From Euleptes europaea (taxonomy: Eukaryota; Chordata; Lepidosauria; Squamata; Sphaerodactylidae): 64,000 nucleotides of DNA. Position 1 is the stretch's first letter, and each line of letters starts with the position of its first letter. This document shows positions 32,966-43,975 of this stretch, one piece after another. A model generated the notes under the pieces. It was not told the origin of the DNA, searched no databases, and worked only from the letters and a program-made list of their open reading frames with translations. Where the stretch lies: NCBI RefSeq assembly GCF_029931775.1, contig NC_079312.1, positions 15,569,821-15,633,820 on the forward strand, read 5' to 3'. The position numbers and the translations under genes were made by a program.

Positions 32966-35900
32966 TTACATTGAGATAAAGCTGGTAAACTTCATGTCTT
33001 CAGACAGGGCCCTCTAGATATTGGTTAATAAAGGATAGTTCAGTGATCAGCTTAATAATTTTTTCGGGTTGAAAAGAGTCAAATTTGGCTTTAAAACAGC
33101 TCGGTAAAGTTTTGAAATACCAGTGAGTTTTGCCGGACGCTCTAGGTCGGATCAATCAGGAAGTATTCCGGAAGTTGAATTCGCCGCGGACCTTCTACCA
33201 CCTCTTCTCGATGATTGTTTCCTTCAGGAATTATTTCTATGTTGCTCAAGTGCGACGCGTATCCGGTCCTACGACTTGCTTCCTGTTGTTGTAGCTCAGA
33301 TGATAGAGAGGGTGGTATAGAGGGTCTTCCGATCTAACGTGGCAGGAAGTCCAATTTTCACCGGAGATTTTCATCTCCCCTTCCCTCAAGATTGCTTCTC
33401 ATTGGTGGAGATTTTAGTCCGTCTAATAAGCGTCCTTCCAACTCTTTGTTTTGGTTTAAGCTGATCTATTTGATAAGGCTCCTGCCGCTAATCCTGATGG
33501 AATTTTTGAATCAAACTTTTCCGATTCAAATAAGGGAGGAGCCAGGATACTGGGAATATATTCATCTACCCCCCGGTTATTCGGTACGCCAGTAAGAAAC
33601 GAAGGGTTCTTTGTACTCACTTAGACGTTTAGAGGTGAGGTTCTTTTCTTAAAATAGTCCTTATGTTGGTATTAAGGTGGTGGAGGGTAGAGCCTTGTGC
33701 CGAAGTTGCGTTTTGGCGATTCCTTCCCCTTGGTGCCCTCGCAGGACCGGCGTCCAAAACTCCGGGGGACTTAAAAAAGCTCCCTCAGAGTCTTTGGGAG
33801 GTCAAACTGCGTTTGCGGGCTGCAGGGAGTTCCTGCTGTCCGACCCACTTGCAAGGGTCAGATTGGGGTGCATATAACACCCCTGAATTCGCGCAAACTT
33901 GGATTTCCCCCAGGACAGCCTGAGGGAACGTAGTGCTCGTCCCAGCGCACCACCGGAAGTCCAGGCCATGCCTCATTTTCAACAATACAGAAAACCCTGA
34001 GCTTGCTAGGGGAAAATGAGGTGAGGCTAAACAAATGTAATAATTTTCTTGATTGTACAATATGTAAATCAGTAAAGAGCAGAAGGTGTCCAGTGGCCAA
34101 AGTCAGCCAGAGGGTGACAGAAAGAGCCTTAAAAATTGTCCATGTAGATATCTGTGGCCCCTTCCAAGAGAGCGTGTCAGGGAACAGATGGGCTCTGGTT
34201 CTGGTTGACGACCACACGAGGTTTGGCTGGGTTTATCTGCTCAAGCACAAGAGTGAAACTTGTAAAACAATCAAGTACTGGGTGAACAGAGTGGAAAGGC
34301 AGCTAGGTTTGCCAGTTGCCAATCTCCAGTTGGATCGTGGTGGAGAGTTCTTGTCAAATGAGTTAGCCCAGTGGTTAGAGAGCAAAGGGATTCAGCACAG
34401 ACTTGCTAACCCTTGTGACCCCAGGAAAATGGAGTTGCAGAAAGACGGATAGGATATTTAAAATCCATGATGTAATCTCTGTTGGAGGATGCTAATCTAA
34501 AGCCTAGGTTCTGGGCGGAGGCAATTAAGGTTTCTAAGTACCTCATTAATAGGTTGTGTTCTTCAAGCATTGATAACATCCCCTATATGGTTTTGTATAA
34601 AAGGAATCCATCCTTGAAGCATTTGAGAGTGTTTGGTGCCAAGGCTTGGGTGGATATACCTTTAAACATAGGAGGGGAGGCAAAAAGTCCAAACCACTTT
34701 TGTTCCTTGGGTATCAGAATGCTGCAAAATCTTATCGATTTACTGATACTTACAATAGGATAACAATTAGCCGTTCTGCTAATTTTGGAGAGTCATTCAA
34801 CTGGGCAAGGTTGCACGGCTCAGATAAGGTGCCTGACATGATATCTCTTCCAATTAATGAGCAGCTGGAAGCCAGAGATAACAGTGGTTCTCCAGCTAGG
34901 GCTACAAGAAGGGAGAGTGTAAGGTCTGAAACTTCAGGAGGTTCTCCAAGGAGGGAGAGTGCAAAGTCTTACACTTCAGAAGGAGAGAGTTCTGAAGAGA
35001 CTGAGGTCAGGAGGTCTGAATGCAGCACCAAAGGTGTGCCACCTACAAAGTTTGGTTTTGACTGTGATTGTGTCAATAATGTGTCAGCAGTGGAGCCAGC
35101 TTGCTATGAAGAGGTAATTTCTCTGGAGAAGGGAGAGGGGAGTTTATGGCTAAAGGCGATGCAGGAAGAAATGAATGCATTAAAGGAATATAATGTTTTC
35201 ACTCCTGCTCAACTTCCAAAGAGTCAATCTGTGATAGGTTGCCGGTGGGTCTTTAAGTTGAAACAGCTGGCTGACGGCACAGTAAAACATAAAGCAAGCA
35301 TAGTTTGCAAGGGGTTTGCCCAATGCAAATATCTGCATTATGATCTGACCTTCAGTCCTACTGTTCGTGCTGACACAATTAAGACAGCCCTGGCTGTGGC
35401 AGGGTTGAAGGGTCTAGAGGTGTATCACTATGATGTGCAAACAGCCTATTTGAACGCACCTTTAAAAGAACAAATCTTTATGCAGCAAATTCCTGGCTTT
35501 GAGTTGAAGCAGGAAAGCATGGTCCTGAGGCTAAACAAGGCGTTGTATGGTTTACATCAGTCAGCAACAGAGTGGAATCATTGCCTGACTGAAGCCATAA
35601 AACAATTAGGATTCAAACAGAGCGTGTCAGATTCGTATTTGTTTTCTAAATGCTCAGGACAGAAGGAGGTCTTTGTAATGACGTAAGTTGATGACTTGTG
35701 TCTGAAGGCTAATAATAAAGATGACATAGAACAGTTTGAAAAGCAACCAGGAGAACGCTTTAAACTGAAATGTCTAGGAAAAATCAGTAATTACCTAGGA
35801 GTAAAAATAAGCAGAGATGAAGATGGGATGTTTTCTTTGTCTCAGCCTGACAAAATACAACAGCTACTGGAAAAGTTTAAAATGGTAGATGCAAATGTTG

Positions 35901-36628
35901 TGGATTCTCCTATGGTAACAGGATATGTGAGTGGTGAAACAGAAGCACAGGCAGAATGTGACAAGACTATGTATCAGTCTTTGGTGGGAAGCCTGCTGTA
36001 TCTCACAACGTGGTCTAGACCAGAAATTCATCAGGCTGTGCATTGCCTGAGTAAGAAATGTGTATCACCAATAGTAACTGATTGGAAGGCAGCAAAAAGG
36101 GTGCTAAGATACCTGAAAGGATCTATGCACAGGAAGCTGTGCCTGAGAGTTCGTGATAGGGAGCTGGTTGCCTATTCTGACGCATCATGGGCGGATCAGG
36201 GAAAAGCAAGGTCTACCACAGGGTATGTGCTGTATTTGGGCAGAGCTCTTATTCACTGGAAATCAGTTACTCAATCATTTGTTGCAATGAGTACTTGTGA
36301 AGCTGAGTACAGCGCAATAAATGAAACAATAATACAGCTGGAATGGTTCATGTATTTGTTAAAAGAACTGAATGTAACTGTACCTGTACCTGTAAAGATA
36401 TATACAGACAATGCTGCAGCAATGCAATTGGGAAACGAGCAATGTTTCAGAAGCAAAAGCAGACATATCAGGATTAGATATCAGAATGTGGCGGATGCGA
36501 TAAACAGAAATCAAGTATATATTGAAAAGTGTGCAGGTGATGAAAACATAGCTGATCTGTTTACTAAGACAGTAGATAATAACAGATTTCAACAATTGGT
36601 AAAATTATTATGACAACTTGAGAAGGAG

Positions 36629-37005
36629 TGTCAGAGTAACAAGTTGCCCATAATAATCTGACAGAGACAGCTGACAGGTAGCTGTCAGATCAGAGGCATC
36701 TAGGATGATGCAAGAGGCAGCAATAGCCTTGCAGGTTCTAGGGTGAACTGCAACTAACAGGTTTGAAGCAGTAAGGATGATGTAATACTGTGGCCAGATC
36801 TGCAGGTGGCCATATTGGCTTCAGGTGGTGTTCTGTATATAAGCCTATGTAACTGTAACTCTTTGTTGGGAAGTTTGGTGGAGAGAGTGTACGTGACGGT
36901 TTGTCTTTTATCTGTGCACTGCAAATTAAACAACACTGTTTTCTATAAAGCAAGGAGTTCTGGTGTGTGTCTTGGATAACTGCTAATCCACCTGCTTCCA
37001 CGTCA
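36629..37005 (+). repeat. 3' LTR of inner copia element
   Basis: Matches 25616-25994. A purine tract GAGAAGGAG (36620-36628) precedes it. Confidence 0.9.
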
Positions 37006-37115
37006 GGGTCTAGTGACATATTTGTCCAGCGTTCTGAAAGAACCACGAAAGGTGTTGCACCTAAGAAATATGGTTTTAATGAATGTGACTGTATATACAA
37101 TGTAAATGTATGTTT

Positions 37116-37182
37116 ACATTTACATTGTTATGAGTTACATTTACATTGTTATGAGTTACATTTACATTGTTACAAGTTATGA
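37116..37182 (+). repeat. Short tandem repeat in outer copia element
   Basis: About three copies of a 21 bp unit, TTACATTTACATTGTTATGAG. Confidence 0.85.
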
Positions 37183-38680
37183 ACAAGTGTTAACTCTAAA
37201 TGGAAAGGAAAAAGATATGTGGTTTAAAGCAATGGGAGCTGAGATGTCAGCATTATCTGAACACCAGATGTTCACTCCCACAAATCTTCCACAAGGTCAG
37301 CCAGTAATTGGCTGTAGATGGGTTTACAAGGTAAAAAGACTCACTGATGGAACTTTGCAAAGAAAAACAAGGCACAGAGGAAATGGCTTAATTATGACAA
37401 AACTTTCTCACCTACTGTAAAATGGGAGTTCATCAAAGCAGCTCTAGCAATTGCAGGTCTGAAAAAGTTAACAGTGTTTCATTATGATATTCAGACTGCT
37501 TATCTGAATGCTAATTTGACAGAAACTGTTTATATGGAACAAATACCAGGTTTTGAGCTTGCAGACGGAGCAAAAGTCCTGAAGCTAAATAAAGCTCTTT
37601 ATGGGCTACATCAGTCAGCAAGGGAATGGCACTTGTGTTTAGACAGAGCCATAAAACAATTAGGTTTTAAGCAGAGTGTGGTTGATGCGTGTCTTTACTC
37701 AAGGTGCAAGGATCAAAAGGAATGCTATCTTTTGATTTATGTTGATGACCTGTGTGTGCTGACTAATAATGAAGATGACCAGATACAATTTCAGAAGGAG
37801 CTGAGTGAGAAATTTAAGCTAAAGTGTCTAGGACAGATAACCAACTATCTGAGAGTTGAAATTACTAGAGATGCAGAGGGAATGTTCTCATTGTCTCAAA
37901 AGGGTAAAATACTACTGCTGTTAGAGAAATTTGGAATGCAGGATGCAAATACTGCAGACTCTCCCATGATTTTAGGATATGCCAAGGATGAGACAGAAGG
38001 ACAGGATTGTGATAGAACAATGTATCAATCCTTAGTTGGAAGTCTATTGTATCTAGCCTGCTGGTCACGGCCAGAAATATACCAATCAATACACTGTCTC
38101 AGTAAACAAAACATGACGCCAAAGCAAAAAGACTGGAAGGCAGCTAAACGTGTGCTGAGATGTTTAAAAGGCACATTAGACAAAAAGCTGTGTTTAAAAG
38201 CCACAAATGGGAGCCTTAAAGCCTATGCTGATGCAACATGGGCAGATCAGGATCATGCAAGGTCAACTACTGGATATATAATTTACTTAGACCAGGCTCC
38301 AATTCACTGGAAATCACTAAAGCAATCTTTTGTGGCAACAAGTTTGTGTGAAGCTGAATTTAGTGCAATAAGTGAATGTACTAATCAATTAGAATGGTTT
38401 GTTTATTTGTTCAAGGAGCTTAATGTAAATGTACCATTGCCTGTTAAGGTCTACTCTGACAATGAAGCTGCAAAACAGCTAGCAAATGAACAAAGTTTCA
38501 GAGGGAAAAGCAAACGTATCAGGATAAGATATGAGAATGTATCAGATGCGGTAAACAAAAACCTTGTGCACATACAGAAATGTGCTGGAACTGTAAACAT
38601 TGCTGATATATTTACAAAGGTAGTAGATAATCAAAGGTTTGTGAAACTGTCAAATATGATATACAAGCCTTGAGAAGGAG

Positions 38681-39043
38681 TGTCAAGAAATGCAAGCCTA
38701 GTATATTAGAGTTTGACCGTTCAGGACTAGATCTCAAGCATCTTGATAGATAGAAGACAGCCAAGAACCAGCCTGAACAGGTTCTGACCATAGCTGATGC
38801 AATGAGGAGTAATGGGTGCAATGATTCAACAATGACTCAGCAGTTAGCTGATCGGTGGTTGGAAAAATGTATAAATGCATATATCTCTGTAACCAAGGTG
38901 TGGGAGATAATAGTGGATGTGGTTCATGTTGGAGATTGCTGTAAGTCTGAACACTGTAATATAAAACAAGCACTGTTTTATGTAGCCTGGCTTTACTGGT
39001 GGTTATTTCAGGGATTCTGCCTAATCCGCTAGCTCCCGCAACA
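38681..39043 (+). repeat. 3' LTR of outer copia element
   Basis: Matches 21470-21839; preceded by the same purine tract GAGAAGGAG (38672-38680). Confidence 0.9.
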
Positions 39044-39127
39044 GAGGGAAGGTGCCATGGCCTGAATTTGTTTTGCTTATGACCAGTTGGTCCACAAGCA
39101 TAAAGAATGGAATAAAGGAATAAAGGT

Positions 39128-39305
39128 GCCATGGCACCTCATCAGATCTTGAAATATCAGCAGGGTTGGTACTTGGATGGGAGACCAAAGAAGATTCTAT
39201 AAATTAAGGCGATGGCAAAGAAATCCCTGCTTCTCACTTGCTTTGAAAACCTTTCTGGGGTCACCATAGATTGGTTGTGACTTGATGGCACATGCGTACA
39301 TATTT
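39128..39305 (+). mobile_element. 5S rRNA-derived SINE
   Basis: GGGTTGGTACTTGGATGGGAGACC matches the end of 5S rRNA (GTTAGTACTTGGATGGGAGACCGCC). Body: GGCGATGGCAAAGAAATCCCTGC...TTGGTTGTGACTTGATGGCAC. Confidence 0.75.
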
Positions 39306-40015
39306 CTTCTGAGTTTTGGCTGAAAGGTTAAGTACAACCTACTTCTTGGGGGGGATTCTTCACAAATTTCATTTATGTGGAAATATTCACATTTCTTTTC
39401 ACTAGTCACTTGGAGTGACTGGCGATTCAATTCGTAGAAAGTATGCTAAGGTCTGCAGGCCAAGGGTCCGCTCCAGCTAAACTTCACTTCCTTCCAAACA
39501 GATGTTCCACAGTTCTACCATATTACCCCCTTCTAACTCCGCTGATTTCAGTGGGCTTAGAAGCGTGTAAATCTGCTTGAGACACCACCCTCCGTCCCCC
39601 TGAGACCACTCTGTGGCCTCAGCTATGACAGAATCAATCAGACACACACAGTGAAGGGGGACAGTTTTGATAGGTCCAATTTGGCCATAGACACACTGCA
39701 ATGAGAGCGGGGGTAGGTGTTCCTGAAAGGGATGGGGTGGGGGTAGCAATTAAATGAGGATGCCCTGAAGGCAGTTTCCACCCCCTCCCTTTCATTTTAG
39801 CTGTTTGTTCTACAATTACATCCCAATTTGCCAGTTCATGGGCACAACTGGAAAGAAGCAACAGAGAATAATTTTCAGGAAATCCACATAATGCAATTCT
39901 GAACTAAAATTGTGGGAGAATTCAGACCTCAAAACTTTCCATGGTGAACTCAAAAACCCTTGTGAATTGGTACATACAATTCTCACATACCTGGGTCTGC
40001 TAATGATATAAGTCA

Positions 40016-40260
40016 AGGGTCCCCAACATGGTGCCCATGGGCACTGTGGTGCCACCAATACCTTTCCTGGTGCCCACCAAGTATTTTACAAAGTGGCCAG
40101 GGCAAGGTGGGACTTTTGCCAAGCCAGCTTCTGATTGGCTGTGCAGCTTTTAACAAATGTTGTTTGGGCAGCATCTGCCACTACAGCATAAGGATCTTCA
40201 CTGTGTGACTGAAGGTGTGCTGCATGTACCGCTCTCCTTTTGGAAGCATCCAAATAAAAA
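40016..40260. mobile_element. hAT-like element fragment
   Basis: Starts CAAGGGTCCCCAACATGGTGCCCATGGGCAC; a matching right end CAAATAGGTTGGGGACCCCT lies at 43707-43726 with shared TCTTCACTGTGTGACTGAAGG inside both pieces. They may be two copies of one family. Confidence 0.5.
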
Positions 40261-40519
40261 AAAAAGTGAGGAATGTTGTGCCTGAGTAATCATACCTGCT
40301 TCAGACATACACGCAAGCTACACGCATAAGCTGCTTACAAACAGAACCACAGAAGCCACTCCCCAGTGCCCCCCCACTATTCTTTAGCACCAAGCTCGTA
40401 GGCACATACACAGTCCAAAGGCTGGAATCTTTCCTCCAACAGCCTCCCTCCCACCTATTCCTCCTTTTTGATACATTCGCTTCACTCTGCAAGGGAACAC
40501 TCTGAACTGCTCAATAAGA

Positions 40520-40810
40520 TAGGCTCCATTCATTAATGTAGCAAGGCTCACGCACGCGCTGTAGAAACTGATGACGTTGCATTGACAAGCTAACCGGATG
40601 TTAAGAAAATGTATCATTGTTGTATTGGAATGTCAAATGTCTATAAAACCTATTGCATTTGCCCTGCTTCGGTGTGACAGGATCGCGGAGCTGTTTGTCT
40701 GGATCCTGACTCACCCGGTTATGACTCCTTGGCCAATAAAGCAAGCCGTAAGCTCAAACCAACCTCCTGCCCTCATTGATCTCATTGGACTCTATGATAA
40801 TGGGGGGAGC
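40520..40810 (+). mobile_element. Possible solo retroviral-type LTR
   Basis: Has CTATAAAACC (TATA-like), an internal GGTGTGACAGGATC region and CCAATAAAGCAAGCC (polyadenylation signal) in LTR order. No internal region or clear TSD was found. Old fossil if real. Confidence 0.4.
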
Positions 40811-40860
40811 ACTTCACTAGCTCTACCTCCAGTAGCAGCTTTTTTGAGGCATTCATTTTG

Positions 40861-40990
40861 AGGCTGCTGCAGCAGTCATCCTGTTTGTGGCCTATCTAGA
40901 AGCGCCTGGTTGGCCACTGTGTAAACAGACTGCTGGACTTGATCGATCTTGATCTGATCCAGCATGGCCTTTCTTATATTCTTATGGTCA
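40861..40990 (+). mobile_element. LINE (CR1-type) 3' tail
   Basis: GGTTGGCCACTGTGTAAACAG...TGGACTTGATCG...GATCCAGCATGGCC...TTCTTATATTCTTATGG; the short ATTCTTATG-like tail is typical of CR1. Confidence 0.6.
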
Positions 40991-40994
40991 TTAC

Positions 40995-41113
40995 CTTTGA
41001 ATTGCTTCTTGAAGCCCTCCAAAAGGGGATTTAAGTCCGTGAGTTCCCAGATCCGCCACTTCAGTGCAAGAGGAAAAGCCGCTGGATCCTCAAACGCCTC
41101 CTTTTCTTCATAC
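40995..41113 (-). CDS. TRIM exon 5 (119 bp)
   Basis: Acceptor TTTTCCCCAG, then GTATGAAGAAAAGG; donor CAATTCAAAG followed by GTAATG. With the AG of exon 4 it encodes RYEEKEAFEDPAAFPLALKW then RIWELTDLNPLLEGFKKQFK and a split Gly/Asp codon. This is the linker between coiled coil and PRY-SPRY in RFP-like TRIM proteins. A paralogous lone copy is at 57648-57766. Confidence 0.88.
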
Positions 41114-41810
41114 CTGGGGAAAATCATGTCAAGGTACCATCCATCCAATTCAGAATCCCCCCTGCCCCTGGCAGATCAGAGAAACAGAGGAAGGAATTGG
41201 CAGAAAGCCGAGAGACAGAGGCTGAGAGAGGAGCAAGATGGGAGGCTCTTCAGAGAGCAACATCCACCTCACTGTAGCTCCTGAGACCCCAAAGCCACAC
41301 AGGAGGTCTGGGGAATGGCTATTAGAAATATAACAGAGCCTGTTTTGGCTCAGACCACCACCACAGGAGGAGGAAGGGCTCCTGTCAGTCCCCCAGCCAT
41401 TTTCCTGTTCTGAAACTGCACTGGGGTGGGGTGGGGGAGTTATTTCTCCATTTTTGCGGCTCCGCATGGACTATTCTGTGCATAAGAAGCAGCAAAAATA
41501 GGGAAGTCACTCACCTCGCGGGGGTTGTTTCAACATGAACAATGGCTGGAGAGGGAGGCAGGAGCCCTTCCACTCCTACAGCAGCATTCGGAGAACAAAT
41601 GGGCCCTGCTTTCTTTTTTAACTGCCACATTCCCCACAGTTGCTGTGTGGCTGAGGGGAACCCAGACCCCACTCTGAAAAAAGCAAACATCAAGTTTGGC
41701 CTTCAGAACCCCAACCCCACATCCCCTGCCCAGATTTGCCCTGCAAATGTCCAGTGAAAGAAAAAGAAAGCTGGGGTGGTTTGAGCTCTGCACTTTAGGG
41801 TTAGAGTTAG
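41114..41810. other. Intron 4 DNA, no gene
   Basis: Partly paralogous to 57767-58490. Open frames here have no motifs. Confidence 0.5.
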
Positions 41811-42032
41811 GGGAGGGTCTGTGGCTCAGAGGAAGAGCATCTGCTTGACATGCAGAAGGTCTCAGGTTCAATCCCCACCATCTCCAGGTCAAAGGATCAG
41901 GTACTAGATGGGGATCAGGTACTAGACCTCTAGCAGGGACCCTGGAGAGCCACTGCCACTCTGAGTAGACAGTACTGACTTTGAGGGACCAATGGTCTGA
42001 TTCAGTATACAGCAGCTTCCTGTGTCCTGTGA
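41811..42032 (+). mobile_element. tRNA-Ala-like SINE
   Basis: GGGGAGGGTCTGTGGCTCAG...GAGCATCTGCTTGACATGCAG...GGTTCAATCCCCACC, body CCCTGGAGAGCCACTGCCAC and GTCTGATTCAGTATAC. It has a short internal repeat of GGATCAGGTACTAGA. Confidence 0.85.
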
Positions 42033-42239
42033 CTAGGACTGTAGGTTCAACCCCACATTCAGTGTTGCAGGTCACTGGGTGACCTTAGACAGGGTTGTTG
42101 TGAGGATAAAATGGAGGCGGGCAGAATTAGGCTCAGTGTCTTCACATCTTTTTCTCCATCTCCCATAATACTAGAACTCAGGGGCACCCAATGAAGTTGC
42201 TGAGAAATAGGTTTGGGACAGACAAAGGACATAATTTTT

Positions 42240-42975
42240 ACTCAACCAGTAATGGATCTGTTGAATTCATTGCTGGTTGAGGTAATGATGGCCAAAAACG
42301 CATGGTCCCTTAACCCACTTTATTCCCCGTTTCAGCCAGGATCAAATTGACCCGGGCTGGGGGGAAACTGTACACATTACCTTAAAAAGCAGGGACAAAG
42401 CTGTGCGCAAATCCATCCATGTAAACAGAAAGTGCGGGAGACGTGCACAGTTCCTGTTTAGCTTGCAACACCCCCGCCCATGGTGATTGGTCGTTTCCCA
42501 GGGCAGGGAAGGCCCTCATTGGTCAATTTGAAACGACCAATCACTGGGGGCGGGGGTGTGTGTGCCAAACTAAACAGGAACTTCATGTCTCCCGCACTTT
42601 CTGTTTACATGGATCGATTGGCACAGTTTCCTCCCTGCTTTTCAAGGTAATGCGTACAGTCCCCACCCCCCAGCCCAGGTAAATTTGATCCTGGCTGAAA
42701 TGGGGAATAGTGGTTTAAGGGACCATGCGTTTTTGTCCGATGGCGATGAGCATAGATAGCTTTAAAAGAGGATTCGACATTCAGGGAGGAGAGGTCCAGC
42801 AATGGCCACTAGACTTGGTGACTGAAGGGAGCCTCCATAGCCAGAGGCAGCAAACCTCTGAATAACACTGCTAGGAGGTAGCAGCAGAGGAGGGCCTCGG
42901 CCTCTGTGCCTTGTTTGTGGGCCATCCAGGGGCATCCCTTGGCCACTGTGTGAAACACAGGATGCTGGACTAAAT
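42240..42975 (+). mobile_element. LINE tail repeat split by a foldback element
   Basis: Before the break: GTTGAATTCATTGCTGGTTG. After: GATGAGCATAGATAGC, TTTAAAAGAGGATTCGAC and CTTGGCCACTGTGTG. The paralogue at 58685-58768 has the same pieces without the foldback. Confidence 0.6.
42293..42735. mobile_element. 443 bp foldback MITE
   Basis: Ends CAAAAACGCATGGTCCCTTAA and its complement TTAAGGGACCATGCGTTTTTG. Inverted similarity continues inward (CAGCCAGGATCAAATT, AAAGTGCGGGAGAC, CGTTTCCC) nearly to the centre, so it can fold on itself. No coding frame. Superfamily unknown. Confidence 0.75.
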
Positions 42976-43200
42976 GGACCACAGGTCACGTGACATCACC
43001 GCACCCAGAAGGGTGTTTCCTTCTGTCGCTTTTGAATCATTTGTCCCTGGATGGAGGCGTGGAAACTTCGAGGCCAGTAATGTCACAATGACAATTCTTC
43101 CTCTAAATCTACTTGGGGAGACTTACAGCAGAAGCCTGAATTTTCTGGTCACCAGCTGTATATTGCCCATAATGGGCTGCTCAGCATGACAAAGGCTTTA

Positions 43201-43549
43201 TTTTGGAAGCCCTGTTATTACCACGTGGCAGCCAGTGTGGAAACAGCCAAGAAGTAATCTGAGTAGGAGCAGCGCATTTAAGTGCTATGTGGTTGCAGAA
43301 ACACTGATGGAGACATGGCACACACACACACACACCAACCCCTGCTTCCTCATGTGTACCCTCACCCTACCCTCCTTAACAAACGGAGCACATTGGATTT
43401 GGCTGGGTGGTCATACGCTTGTTCAACTCCAAAAGGCCCCATAGTCAGCCCCGATGCCAACCAAGATAATAAAGTTTTCAAACTGCCATTTTGTGGAAAG
43501 AATTTAGCTGAGGAGGCTCAAACCCTGAGGTAGATTTTAAAACGTTGCT
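43201..43549. other. No recognised feature; (CA)n at 43318-43335
   Basis: Intron 4 DNA with a short CA repeat. Confidence 0.5.
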
Positions 43550-43726
43550 TTTGAAGCAGCTGCCACCACAACAAAAATATCTTCACTGTGTGACTGAAGG
43601 TAACCTGCAACAGCCATTTTGTGGCTGGCTCCGCCTCCTGTGGCAGCCATTTTGTGCCAGCCATTCCTTAACTGCACCCACCACACCAGAGCAGAATTCC
43701 AAATAGGTTGGGGACCCCTCTTCTAG
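43550..43726. mobile_element. hAT-like element fragment
   Basis: TATCTTCACTGTGTGACTGAAGG...CAGCCATTTTGTGGC...GGTTGGGGACCCCT, the right end of the CAGGGGTCCCCAACC family also at 57864. Confidence 0.5.
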
Positions 43727-43952
43727 AGATTTTTCAGCTAGGTGTCAACCCAGATCCTCCCAGTACTATTTCACAATTTCCTGTGGACGAGGCTCTGTGT
43801 TTTAGCTGTTTGCCGCTGATGGATGGATGGAGATCCACGATCTTAATTGCACCTGATGTGGCCCTCAGCCACCATCCTGAAGGACCACATTCTTCACAGG
43901 ATGCCCAGACCCCTCCCAGTGTTGAGAAGGTTAATGAGAAGGATCCATTTAC

Positions 43953-43975
43953 CTCTGCAAGCTGCTTCTGGCATC
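43953..43975 (-). CDS. TRIM exon 4 (23 bp)
   Basis: Minus strand: TTTTTCTTTAG, then an exon starting GATGCCAGAAGC and ending TTGCAGAG, then GTAAAT. It encodes DARSSLQ plus AG, closed by the G of exon 5 to Arg, giving SLQRYEEKEAF. A 23 bp exon at this place is a hallmark of RFP-like TRIM genes (usually DVRSTLSR). Exact size, both splice sites and both phases fit, so the call is strong despite its length. Confidence 0.85.

Larger units (their letters stand above)
27890..33962 (-). mobile_element. Full-length L1 LINE
   Basis: A 6.07 kb element on the minus strand bounded by a perfect 18 bp TSD, AGGCCATGCCTCATTTTC (27872-27889 and 33963-33980). Order: 5' UTR of about 1 kb (32966-33962), ORF1, a 32 bp gap, ORF2, a 3' UTR of about 300 bp and an A-rich tail (plus-strand TTTTCTTTTTTTT at 27890). 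It is inserted into the integrase region of the inner copia element, so it is younger than that. Complete length, clean TSD and nearly intact frames point to a recent insertion. Confidence 0.93.
25616..37005 (+). mobile_element. Inner Ty1/copia element
   Basis: A second, related copia element inserted into the outer one between its integrase and reverse transcriptase parts, with TSD GGGTC (25611-25615 and 37006-37010). Without its own insertions it is about 4.9 kb. Parts: gag with CCHC knuckle CYSCGSTQHLRRDCP (about 26100-27000), protease (about 27070-27400), integrase (about 33985-34850), reverse transcriptase and RNase H (about 35090-36610). It is broken, with a few breaks besides two insertions (a PLE palindrome and an L1). 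The LTRs differ at roughly 10 of 379 sites by hand count (under 3%), so it is younger than the outer element, as the nesting requires. Confidence 0.9.
21470..39043 (+). mobile_element. Outer Ty1/copia element (provirus with both LTRs)
   Basis: Full LTR-to-LTR element flanked by the 5 bp TSD GAGGG (21465-21469 and 39044-39048). Without later insertions it is about 4.8 kb. Parts in order: gag with a CCHC knuckle (about 21940-22750), protease (about 22850-23000), integrase with HHCC region and core (about 24645-25600), reverse transcriptase and RNase H (about 37011-38670). This integrase-before-RT order is diagnostic of Ty1/copia. It is broken, with several breaks besides two large insertions. 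By hand count the LTRs differ at roughly 17 of 360 sites (about 5%), so it is older than the inner element. It lies antisense in TRIM intron 5. Confidence 0.9.
39640..43200. repeat. Exon 5 region, partially duplicated at 57240-59550
   Basis: Shared landmarks are TCCAATTTGGCCATAGACAC (39677 and 57250), AACTTTCCATGG (39930 and 57500), exon 5, the AGAGCAACATC segment (41257 and 58231), a LINE tail (42740 and 58690) and ACTTGGGGAGACTTACAGC (43109 and 59453). Each copy holds private insertions. Confidence 0.75.

Noticed and set aside
40876-41148. A stand-alone 90-residue protein beginning MDGWYLDMIFPRYEEK
   Set aside because: It is exon 5 read through both introns; the splice sites at 41113 and 40995 and the family match define the real coding part.
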